A stretch of 13,481 bases of DNA, taken from Pseudomonadota bacterium. Lineage in GTDB: Bacteria; Pseudomonadota; Alphaproteobacteria; Rhizobiales; Xanthobacteraceae. Location: NCBI GenBank assembly GCA_021779635.1, contig JAJYAH010000106.1, positions 1 through 13,481 on the forward strand. Reading direction: 5' to 3'. Below the pieces are notes generated by a model. It was not told where the DNA came from. It ran no database searches and was given only the letters and a program-made list of their open reading frames with translations. Shown here in pieces: positions 6,014 through 13,481 of this stretch. Each line of letters starts with the position of its first letter. Positions within the stretch are counted from its first letter, which is position 1. The translations under genes and the position numbers were made by a program.

Positions 6014-9000
6014 TCACGCCGAGATGATAGGGATGGGCAGTGCCGCGTCCAGCGCAGGGGCAGAAATCTCCATCAAATCAGGCGTTTCGGTCCAGAGCAA
6101 CGCGGCGCGGACCGGCAGGAGAGGATAAAGCTTCTGCAGCACCGCGCGATAGAGCGCGAGCTGACGGACATAGTCCGAAGGCGCCTCGGCCGGAAGCTGC
6201 GGCGGGGCGTGATTGGTCTTGTAGTCGACGATCAGGACCTCGGCTGGCGTGACCACCAGCCGGTCGATCTGGCCCGAAACCAGTGCCGGCGGGCGCCCCG
6301 GCCGATCCAGCCGTCCGACGATGGCCACCTCGGCACGGCTGCCGGCGGCGAATACCGCCGCAAAGCGCGGGTCCGCAATCAAGGCCAGCACCCTTGCCGC
6401 GAGAGCCTCGCGGTCGCCGGTGGTCCACTCGCCGGCATTGCGGGCAAGGTACCCCAGCGCGGCGTCGCGGCGGCGCTCCGTAGCGATGTCGGGCAGGGAT
6501 TGCAGCAGCCGGTGCACCAGCGTGCCACGCAAAAGCGCGCGCGCGCGCATCGCGAGCGATTCGCCGGTGCGGAAGGCTTTACCTTCATCCGTGCTGGAAT
6601 CGGACGGGCGCAGCCGGCGGTCGATGATTTGCTTCGGCGTAGCCGGGGTGTGCAGCCATTCCGGCAGCGATGGATGCGTGCTTGCCGCAGCGTCGAGGGT
6701 GGTGCCGGTCTCGGGCGTTGCGTCTTCCGCTCGCCTGTAGCTTTTCACCACACCGTCGCCAGCCGGGATTTCCTCGAAAACCAGGTCTGAATTCGCGAGG
6801 CCTCGCTTGATCAAATCGTACCAGGAATTCTCGCGGACGCTGTTCCTGTTGCCGGGCATACAGCCGGCGACGATCAGCCGGTCAGCCGCGCGCGTCATCG
6901 CAACGTAGAGCAGGCGGCGATATTCGTGCTCGGTTTCCTCCAGCATAGCGTTGCGTGCGTTGGTCACGCAGGGCGGATCGTCAGCCTTGCGTCCGGCCCA
7001 GACCACGACCTTGCCGCCGTTTCCCTGCGGCAAATGGATGAGGCGGAGGCGCTGGGTGTCCGATGGCGACGTCGTGGTGTCGGCCATGATCACTACGGCG
7101 GCCTCCAGCCCCTTGGCGCCGTGCACGGTCATTACGCGTACTTCGTCGCGCGAGATTTCCATGTCGCGCTTCACCTCGGTGTCGGCGGCGCGCAGCCAGG
7201 CCATGAAACCCTGCAGCGAGGCCGGCGCCTTCTTCTCGTAGGACAGCGCCAGTTCGAGGAATTCGTCCAGCGCATCGGTTGCTTCGTGCCCAAGCCGACG
7301 CAGGATGCGCGCGCGGCCGTTATCCCCGCCGAGCAGCCAGGCATAGAAGGAAAACGGTGTCTCGGTACGAAAGCGCCGCTCGCACTCGGCAAACCGGTCG
7401 AGCGCACCCCTAAACCTGCCGCTCTCGGCGGCCTGAGCAGTCAGCGCATCGCGCAGCGATCCCTTGCGATTCCAAGCCAGCGTGAACAATTCGTCCTCGG
7501 TAAGGTTGAACAACGGGCTCTTCAACGCGACGGCGAGCGCGAGATCGTCCTGCGGCAGCAACAGGGCGTCGGCGAGATTCATCAGATCGATGATTGCGAT
7601 GTGTTCGGTAAGTTTCAGCCGGTCGGCGCCGGCCACGGGAATGCCGGCGTGCTTCAGCGCCTGGATGACGGCGTCGAACAGGTTGCCGCGGCGGCGCACC
7701 AGCACCAGCACGTCGCCATAGGCCAGGCGGCGACGATCGTTGAGGCGTCCGGTCATGGTGACGCTGGCGACGAGCCGCCCGATCTCGCTCTGGATGCGTT
7801 TCGACAGTTTGACCTCGGCGCTCGTCAGCGGCACGCCATCGAACGGCGCACGCCAGCCCTCGATGTCCTGCTTCTCATCGGCGACCGAAAGCTCCCAGAG
7901 GTCGATCCGGCTTGGACCTGCATCGGGCAGCGCTTCGTGCAGCGGATAGGCCTTTTCAGCGTGGATGCTTCGATAGACCGCCTCGTCGCGAAATACGTGA
8001 TCGACTGATTTCAGGATCGCCTGTCCCGAGCGGAAGGAATAGGTGAACGGGATGGATTCGAATCTAAGCCCGGCGTCCTCGAACTTCTTTTTCAATTCCC
8101 ACCGGCGTGCATCGAACTCCCGTGGCGCAGCTCCTTGAAAGGAGAAGATCGACTGCTTCTCGTCGCCGACCGCGAACACGGTACGCGTCACGCCGTCACG
8201 CGCACCCGCGCCGGCGGTGAATTCGGAAATGATATGCGCGATGATGTCCCATTGCCGCGGGCTGGTATCCTGGGCCTCGTCGATCAGCACGTGATCGACG
8301 CCGCGGTCCAGCTTGTAGTGTACCCAGCCGGACGCTCCGCTTGCCAGCAGGGCCAGCGTCTTGTCGATCAGATCGTCATAGTCGAGCAGGCCGCGCTCGG
8401 CTTTTTCGCGCCGGTAGTTCGCGGCGACCGCGATCGCAATATGCAGCAAGGCTTCCGTGCGGTCGCGCGTCGTGACGGCGCGGCGCTTTTCGATCAGTGG
8501 ACCCAGCCGGCTCGCCTCGGCGTCGAAGCGGCTTCCGATCGCCGGATTGTCTCGGACGAAATTCTTCGTCAACACTGATTTGCGGGGAGTGCGATCGGTG
8601 TCGGTCAGGAATACGCCGAGATATTCATCGACTTGGGCCGCGCCGGCGGCGGGCAGCGCTACACGTAATCGATCGGCGTTGTCGCGCTCGGTCTTGGCTC
8701 CGGTCTCGAGCGCACGCGCGATCTCCTCCCAGCGCGATCGCGGCAGGTTGGGGCCGTCGACAATCTCGCGTTCGACGTCTTCGATGCTTTCATTGGCGGT
8801 GATCCCAAGTAAAGCCGAAACCTGCGCGACGGTAGCCTCAGCGCTGCCCGCGGCGTCGGTCCAGGCCATGAAATGATCGCGGCTGAGACAGGCCTCTCGC
8901 ACGACATCCTTGAAAGTAACGTCGGCCGCGTTCGCCATCGCGGCCAGCAGCGCGCGTCCGATCGCGCTGTCGGGTGTCCGCGAGGCATCGAGCATCACGG

Positions 9001-9496
9001 CGAGGCTGGCGCGCTCCATCATCTCGGTCTGGTCGCGGTCGTCGAGCACGGTGAAGCGGGCTGGTACGTTGGCTTCGAAGGGAAATTGCTGCAACAGGCG
9101 GGTGCACAATGCGTGGATGGTTTGAACCTTCAGCCCGCCCGGTGTTTCCAACGCCGAGGCGAAGAGTTCGCGTGCCGATTTGCGCAGCGCCACGGTCGGA
9201 TGCGTGATACCGGCGTCGCGGATCGCGGCATCGAGCGCGTCGTCGTCGAGCGTTACCCAGTGGCCGAGCGTCGTGAACACGCGCTCGGCCATGTTGGCGG
9301 CGGCTGCCTTGGTGAAGGTGAGGCACAGGATCTTTTCCGGCGGCACACCGGCGAGCAGCAGACGGATCACGCGCTGCACCAGCACATGGGTCTTGCCGGA
9401 GCCGGCGTTGGCCGACACGAACGCGGATGCCGCGGGATCGGATGCGCGGGCCTGCGCGTCACGGACGGGGGGAGGAATGGTGCGCGGAGCCTTCAC
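6014..9496 (-). CDS. addA: Double-strand break repair helicase-nuclease AddA (alphaproteobacterial type)
   Basis: AddA is the UvrD/Rep-family 3'-5' helicase and nuclease subunit of AddAB, the functional counterpart of RecBCD, which resects double-strand ends and loads RecA. The 1160-residue protein starts at a GTG (9496-9494) that overlaps the addB stop by 4 bp and follows GGAGG. Helicase motifs in order: Walker A ANAGSGKT (29-36), LTFTKAAAANMAERV (59-73), Walker B LIDEAQDTSPRQW (404-416), motif III AVGDEKQSIFSFQG (442-455), motif V VMTVHGAKGLE (788-798) and motif VI LYVAMTRAADR (863-873). The C-terminal RecB-like nuclease has H995 (GTLVHRLL), D1078 (GQIDRL) and D1091/K1093 in VDYKTN. All key residues are present, so both activities are expected. 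Confidence 0.95.
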   Translation of the reverse strand: MKAPRTIPPPVRDAQARASDPAASAFVSANAGSGKTHVLVQRVIRLLLAGVPPEKILCLTFTKAAAANMAERVFTTLGHWVTLDDDALDAAIRDAGITHPTVALRKSARELFASALETPGGLKVQTIHALCTRLLQQFPFEANVPARFTVLDDRDQTEMMERASLAVMLDASRTPDSAIGRALLAAMANAADVTFKDVVREACLSRDHFMAWTDAAGSAEATVAQVSALLGITANESIEDVEREIVDGPNLPRSRWEEIARALETGAKTERDNADRLRVALPAAGAAQVDEYLGVFLTDTDRTPRKSVLTKNFVRDNPAIGSRFDAEASRLGPLIEKRRAVTTRDRTEALLHIAIAVAANYRREKAERGLLDYDDLIDKTLALLASGASGWVHYKLDRGVDHVLIDEAQDTSPRQWDIIAHIISEFTAGAGARDGVTRTVFAVGDEKQSIFSFQGAAPREFDARRWELKKKFEDAGLRFESIPFTYSFRSGQAILKSVDHVFRDEAVYRSIHAEKAYPLHEALPDAGPSRIDLWELSVADEKQDIEGWRAPFDGVPLTSAEVKLSKRIQSEIGRLVASVTMTGRLNDRRRLAYGDVLVLVRRRGNLFDAVIQALKHAGIPVAGADRLKLTEHIAIIDLMNLADALLLPQDDLALAVALKSPLFNLTEDELFTLAWNRKGSLRDALTAQAAESGRFRGALDRFAECERRFRTETPFSFYAWLLGGDNGRARILRRLGHEATDALDEFLELALSYEKKAPASLQGFMAWLRAADTEVKRDMEISRDEVRVMTVHGAKGLEAAVVIMADTTTSPSDTQRLRLIHLPQGNGGKVVVWAGRKADDPPCVTNARNAMLEETEHEYRRLLYVAMTRAADRLIVAGCMPGNRNSVRENSWYDLIKRGLANSDLVFEEIPAGDGVVKSYRRAEDATPETGTTLDAAASTHPSLPEWLHTPATPKQIIDRRLRPSDSSTDEGKAFRTGESLAMRARALLRGTLVHRLLQSLPDIATERRRDAALGYLARNAGEWTTGDREALAARVLALIADPRFAAVFAAGSRAEVAIVGRLDRPGRPPALVSGQIDRLVVTPAEVLIVDYKTNHAPPQLPAEAPSDYVRQLALYRAVLQKLYPLLPVRAALLWTETPDLMEISAPALDAALPIPIISA

Positions 9497-12400
9497 CACT
9501 CCTCCAGCGCAACGCCGCCGGCGGCGGACCATTCCTTGACGCGGGCGAGGTTGTCATAGTCGCCGTAGCGGGCGGTCCACATCGACAGCACCAGCGATCG
9601 ATACGGCTCGTCCGGGCTCTCGAACCGGCGGATCAGAGCTTCGAGCTGTGCCCGCGCATAATCGGCCGCAGCATCGGGCAGCTGCGGCGTGTCGTTTTGC
9701 TTGATCTTCAATTCCAGTGTCTTGTGCTCGCCCGGCGGATTGTTGCCGCTCAACCTGACATAGGCGAGTTCGCCGACGGAGACGCCCGCATCGATATCGG
9801 CGAAGCCTCCCTCGCGCAGGATCGCTGCTTCCAGCGTCAGCTGCGGCGACAATCCCATTCGCACCTGCTTGCCGGTCGGCGGCTGTCCGGTCTTGTAGTC
9901 GAGGATGGCGTAGGTGCCGTCGCCGTGGCGTTCGATCCGGTCGGCGCGTGCGGAGAGCGTGAATATCCTGGCCTGGTCGAGGGGGATCTTGATTTCGCCC
10001 CTGATCTCGGCGGCGATAGCGGCGATATCGCGGCGGCGTCCGGCCTCCCATTCGGCAAACCAGCGCGCGATCCGCTGGAAGCGCGGCCACCACAGCGCGC
10101 GAGCTTCCGGCTTCTCCATCAGTGGCGCGAAATGCTTTTCGCCGATACGGCGCAACACGCCCACGGCGTCGTCCGGCAGAGCATCTGCGTATTCCTTGGT
10201 GAATTCACCAAGCGATTCGTGGATTGCAGAGCCGCGATCGGCCGCCGACAATGGCATGTCGACGGGATCGAGCGGGTCGAGCTTGAGAATGTGGCGGGCA
10301 TAGATTGTGTAGGGATCGCGCAGCCAGTCCTCGATCGCGGTGACCGAGAGCCTTGTGGGACGCGTCTCGCGCGGCGGCCTGGGCTGCGGCTGCTCGATCG
10401 GCTTGACCGCCGCAGGCCGGTCGATCACGCTGGCGTAGCAAACATACCTGTCGCCGGCCGCCTTCGCCGCCTTCCAGCGCTCCTCGCCCGCGACGGCTTC
10501 CAGCCGGTGCAGGAAGCGCGAGGCGACGGCCGGAGCACCGCCGACCTTGGCCGAATGGGTGAGGATCACGTCCTCATGGCCGAGCAGCTGAGCGAAGTCG
10601 TGCGCAGAAAGGCCGATGCGGCGCTCCGGAAGGTCGAGACCGAGTTCGTGACGCATGGGCCGACTCAGCCAGGGATCAACGCGCGGCGCCGGCGGCCACA
10701 CGGTTTCGACCAGCCCGCCCAGGATGACGCGGTCGAATTCCATGAGCCGCGCTTCCAGTTGGCCCAAAATGTGGAGTTGCGCGCCCGGCAGCTCCCGCCG
10801 CCGCACCAGACGGTCTGCAAAGGCGGCCTGGAACACCTCGGCATAGTCGCCGGCCTTGACCATCAGGCCGATCTTCTCCTGCCGGCAGAGCAAATCGTCG
10901 AAGGCGGACGCGAGTACGCGCCCGTCCGGCCCCTCGAATGCCGTGGCGACGCCGTGCTCGTCGGCGGAGAGATTCACCAGCGTCTCGCGATGGCGCTGCG
11001 CGAACTCAGCGAAATCATGCGGTGTGGTGCCAGGAAAACCTTCCAGCGGCGTCAGCGCCTTGCGGAGCGCCGCGATGAGCGATTGCGCCCGGTCCAGTTC
11101 ATGGTCTTTCAGCCGTACACGCGGCTCGGCATGGTGCAGAGATGAGGTTTCCCCGCCGCGCAACTTGCGCAGTTCATCGCGGAAGCGCGCGAAATCGACG
11201 GCCAAACCGCTGCTGCCGGCCTGCGGTCGAGTGCCGCGCAGCAGCGAAAGTTCGAGCACTTCAATGCCGCGCTTCAACACGTCATGCATGCCGCCGAGCC
11301 GGAACATCGGATGCTTGAGCAGTGCCAGCAAGGTTGGCGGCTCCAATCCTCTTGTCGCGGCTTCCGCCACCAGCCGCGCAAAGATGCCGGCCGGCGTGTC
11401 TATCAGCGCGTCGCCGCCGGATTCGTTGAATTCGAGATTCCAGCGGCCGAGCGCCGCCGTCACCCGCCGCGCCAGCGCGCGATCCGGTGTAACCAGCGCC
11501 ACCGACTTGTCCAGATGCCGCGCCTCGCGCATTGCGACCGCAATTGCGAGCGCCTCCATCTCCGGATTTGGGGCCTCGACCACGGCGAGCTTATCCATGC
11601 CGGCTGCGATATGCGCCGCGATATCCGGCTGTTTCAACCTATCGTGCCATTCTGAGGTGGCATTCGACGGCCGCATCGCCTCGGATGCCAGCACCTCGCG
11701 GCCGCTTTGGGCAGGCTTCCCGAGAATTTCGACATCGCCGCGCTTGATGCCGAAGCGCGACAGCAGCGCGTGCATCGCATATTGCGGATGGTTGGAGGCC
11801 GGCGGCGTCGTGAAGGCGCCTTTGGCATCTCTGACGCCGCCGATTGATCGCCAGGCGTCGTCATCGAGGTCGGTATCGAGGCCTGGCAGCACCACCGCGC
11901 CGTGCGGCAGCTTGGCCACCGCCTGCAGGAATTTTGCCGTTGACGGCATCGATCCGGTGGAGCCTGCGGCGATCACCGGGCCGTCGGATGACTTTGTGAG
12001 GTGCTCAGCTTGAGCATCGATCAAAAGGTCGCGGCGCGCGGCGGGCTCGATCCTGTTGGTTTCGGCAAGAAAAGCTGGCCAGAAGTCGCGGGCGATCTTC
12101 AGGAAATCCAGCGTGTGTTGCCAGTATTTGTCGAACTGGTCAGGCGCGAGACGGTCGAGCGCGCTCCAGTCGACGTCGCGCGTCACCATGTCGTCAATCA
12201 GCCGCGCCAGGTCGCCGGCGAGCGTAAGCGTGGAGGCGGGACCGCCGACCACCAGCGGCGACAGCATCGGCCGTTTGGCCCAGGCGGCGACAAGTCTCGC
12301 CAGCACCAACCGGCGTTCGAGCTCGCCGAGTTTGGCTGGAATATCGAGCGGGGCAGCGCCACCCGGCTCGGAATCTTCCGAGAACGCAAGCTCGTCCTCA

Positions 12401-12636
12401 TCGATGTCGCCTAGCGCGACGATGCGCGGCAGGATCGCCGCATCCTTGCCGAGCACATCGAGGAAGATGCCATGCGCGAGCCGGCCCGCGCGCCGGGTCG
12501 GCAGATAAAGCGTCGCCGCGGCCAGTCGCTCCGGCCGTGCGCGGGCCTCGAAGCCTTCGATCAGCCGGCCATCGACCAGCGCGCCGATAACGGTACGCAG
12601 GAACGGCGCCGAGACGGGAACGCTGAAAACACGCAT
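9493..12636 (-). CDS. addB: Double-strand break repair protein AddB (alphaproteobacterial type)
   Basis: AddB is the second subunit of the AddAB complex; it supplies the nuclease for one DNA strand and in Bacillus also recognises Chi. The start at 12636 (MRVFSVPVSAPFL) is chosen because AGGAAG lies just upstream; an in-frame ATG at 12765 would run into the upstream gene. The 1047 residues show no Walker A motif near the N-terminus, as expected for a non-motor subunit. The RecB-type nuclease near the C-terminus has H806 (AIHESLGEF), D899 (ARADRIE) and D913/K915 (ILDYKTGQPP). The protein has few cysteines, and none where Bacillus AddB has its 4Fe-4S ligands: the site before the nuclease reads WLRDPYTIYA and the C-terminus has no cysteine cluster. 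It overlaps addA by 4 bp. Confidence 0.93.
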   Translation of the reverse strand: MRVFSVPVSAPFLRTVIGALVDGRLIEGFEARARPERLAAATLYLPTRRAGRLAHGIFLDVLGKDAAILPRIVALGDIDEDELAFSEDSEPGGAAPLDIPAKLGELERRLVLARLVAAWAKRPMLSPLVVGGPASTLTLAGDLARLIDDMVTRDVDWSALDRLAPDQFDKYWQHTLDFLKIARDFWPAFLAETNRIEPAARRDLLIDAQAEHLTKSSDGPVIAAGSTGSMPSTAKFLQAVAKLPHGAVVLPGLDTDLDDDAWRSIGGVRDAKGAFTTPPASNHPQYAMHALLSRFGIKRGDVEILGKPAQSGREVLASEAMRPSNATSEWHDRLKQPDIAAHIAAGMDKLAVVEAPNPEMEALAIAVAMREARHLDKSVALVTPDRALARRVTAALGRWNLEFNESGGDALIDTPAGIFARLVAEAATRGLEPPTLLALLKHPMFRLGGMHDVLKRGIEVLELSLLRGTRPQAGSSGLAVDFARFRDELRKLRGGETSSLHHAEPRVRLKDHELDRAQSLIAALRKALTPLEGFPGTTPHDFAEFAQRHRETLVNLSADEHGVATAFEGPDGRVLASAFDDLLCRQEKIGLMVKAGDYAEVFQAAFADRLVRRRELPGAQLHILGQLEARLMEFDRVILGGLVETVWPPAPRVDPWLSRPMRHELGLDLPERRIGLSAHDFAQLLGHEDVILTHSAKVGGAPAVASRFLHRLEAVAGEERWKAAKAAGDRYVCYASVIDRPAAVKPIEQPQPRPPRETRPTRLSVTAIEDWLRDPYTIYARHILKLDPLDPVDMPLSAADRGSAIHESLGEFTKEYADALPDDAVGVLRRIGEKHFAPLMEKPEARALWWPRFQRIARWFAEWEAGRRRDIAAIAAEIRGEIKIPLDQARIFTLSARADRIERHGDGTYAILDYKTGQPPTGKQVRMGLSPQLTLEAAILREGGFADIDAGVSVGELAYVRLSGNNPPGEHKTLELKIKQNDTPQLPDAAADYARAQLEALIRRFESPDEPYRSLVLSMWTARYGDYDNLARVKEWSAAGGVALEEW

Positions 12637-12703
12637 GGGCTTCCTGATTCGAAGGTCAGGCCGCATCATGGCATGGGCAGCAGTGCGAAGGGAATCGAAG
12701 GGT

Positions 12704-13426
12704 TCAGGCGACGCTGGCGAGAAACGCCTCTTCCGCCGCGTGGACCGCGTCGGGGGTTCCCACATGCATCCACACCCCGTCGAGCCGCAGGCCGAACAGC
12801 CGTTCCTGCTCGTTGGCGCGATCGAACATCTTGGTCAGCGAAAATTCACCCGATGGGGCGTCGGCGAACAGCGATGGCGACATGATCGCAACACCCGCAT
12901 AGACGAACGGAACGACCTGGTGTTCCTTGCGCTTGCGCAGGGCACCGTCCGGCAGCATCGCGTAATCGCCGCGCCCGCCATATCCGATGCTGCTGGTCGT
13001 CGGCGCCATCAGCAGCAGGATATCCATCCGCCCAGGGTCGAAGGCTTCGGCCAGCCGTGCCAGATTGGGTCGCACGCCATCGATCCATAACGTGTCCGCG
13101 TTGACGTGGAAAAACGGCGCCGGACCGAGCAAGGGCAGCGCCTTGACGACGCCGCCGCCGGTGCCGAGCACCTCGTTACGCTCATCCGAAATGATCACGC
13201 GGGGCCGCGCGCGTGTCGCGACGTGATCGATGATCTGATCGGGCAAATAATGCACGTTGACGACAGCCTCGCTGACGCCGGCCTCGCCAAGCTTGTCGAG
13301 CACATGGTCGAGCAGCGTCCGGCCCGCCACCCGCACCAGCGGCTTTGGCATCCGGTCGGTCAGAGGGCGCATCCGGACGCCGAGACCGGCGGCAAGGACC
13401 ATGGCTTTGGCGGGCTTGACGGGCAT
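12704..13426 (-). CDS. Sugar-phosphate nucleotidyltransferase, probable N-acetylmuramate-1-phosphate uridylyltransferase (MurU-like)
   Basis: The 240-residue protein is a single-domain NTP-transferase of the RmlA/GalU superfamily. The nucleotide-binding signature VLAAGLGVRMRPLTDRMPKPL spans 10-30, with K28. The family loop reads VLGTGGGVVKA (86-96), N109/D111 in HVNADTLW is the metal-binding acidic site, YAG (176-178) and WMHVGTP (219-225) follow. In Pseudomonas, MurU makes UDP-MurNAc in cell-wall recycling together with the kinase AmgK; alphaproteobacterial homologues commonly sit beside tsaE/amgK-like genes and addAB. The UDP-MurNAc role is inferred from similarity and context; another hexose-1-phosphate substrate is possible. 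It ends 67 bp before addB on the same strand. The ATG at 13426 has only a weak upstream GAGAAG. Confidence 0.85.
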   Translation of the reverse strand: MPVKPAKAMVLAAGLGVRMRPLTDRMPKPLVRVAGRTLLDHVLDKLGEAGVSEAVVNVHYLPDQIIDHVATRARPRVIISDERNEVLGTGGGVVKALPLLGPAPFFHVNADTLWIDGVRPNLARLAEAFDPGRMDILLLMAPTTSSIGYGGRGDYAMLPDGALRKRKEHQVVPFVYAGVAIMSPSLFADAPSGEFSLTKMFDRANEQERLFGLRLDGVWMHVGTPDAVHAAEEAFLASVA

Positions 13427-13443
13427 TTCAAAAACTTCTCGAC

Positions 13444-13481
13444 CTATGGTTCCAGCGCGTGGCCGCTCCAGCGCGCCGTTC
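13444..13481 (-). CDS. Possible last residues of an upstream gene (AmgK-like phosphotransferase?)
   Basis: Reading inward from the right edge on the minus strand, one frame gives TARWSGHALEP and then TAG at 13446-13444, 17 nt before the nucleotidyltransferase ATG. The W..HA.xP pattern resembles the C-terminus of aminoglycoside-phosphotransferase-like sugar kinases of the AmgK family, which usually precede MurU. Only eleven residues are visible and the other two frames cannot be excluded, so this is a guess supported mainly by expected gene order. Confidence 0.25.
   Translation of the reverse strand, partial: TARWSGHALEP

Noticed and set aside
6534..6548. CG-dinucleotide run (possible Z-DNA)
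   Set aside because: It is short, inside the addA coding sequence, and explained by Arg/Ala codons in GC-rich DNA.
6926..8008. 360-codon plus-strand open frame inside addA
   Set aside because: It is antisense to conserved helicase motifs of AddA and has no domain of its own.
9427..11145. 572-codon plus-strand open frame inside addB
   Set aside because: The opposite strand encodes an intact AddB with nuclease motifs; this frame has shadow-like composition and no motif.

Overview
The window is GC-rich (about 60-70% in the housekeeping genes) and looks like chromosomal DNA of an alphaproteobacterium of the Bradyrhizobium/Rhodopseudomonas type. The protein sequences, the order trpF-trpB-trpA-accD-folC, and the alphaproteobacterial form of addB-addA beside a MurU-like nucleotidyltransferase all point there. 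The lineage is judged from recalled family sequences, not from a search.

Plus strand, 2-5498: the 3' part of trpF, then trpB (4-bp ATGA overlap), trpA, accD and folC (4-bp GTGA overlap). TrpF, TrpB and TrpA carry out the last steps of tryptophan synthesis after PRPP addition. AccD is the carboxyltransferase beta subunit that makes malonyl-CoA. FolC adds glutamates to folates. Minus strand, read from the right edge: a possible tail of an upstream gene, a MurU-like sugar-phosphate nucleotidyltransferase, addB, addA (4-bp GTGA overlap) and trxA. AddAB processes double-strand breaks and TrxA is thioredoxin. folC and trxA converge on a hairpin terminator at 5545-5567.

The exceptional region is 1735-2188, between trpB and trpA. 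A compact 454-bp unit there consists of one small DUF559 (Vsr-like, PD-(D/E)XK-type) nuclease gene on the minus strand, closely framed by two nearly identical ~50-bp inverted repeats. Each repeat is a double hairpin (10-bp stem, then 7-bp stem) plus a GGTGAGGGGG tail. The tail of the right copy abuts the nuclease ATG and probably supplies its ribosome binding site. The nuclease gene is about 50% GC against roughly 65-75% next door. The unit resembles a REP-like palindrome paired with its own nuclease, inserted into the trp operon. It leaves trpA without a visible Shine-Dalgarno sequence. This is the best candidate in the window for a poorly described system.

Other points of note are an AccD whose zinc-ribbon cysteines are reduced from four to one, and an AddB that lacks the iron-sulphur-cluster cysteines of the Bacillus protein. 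The rest is ordinary housekeeping sequence.
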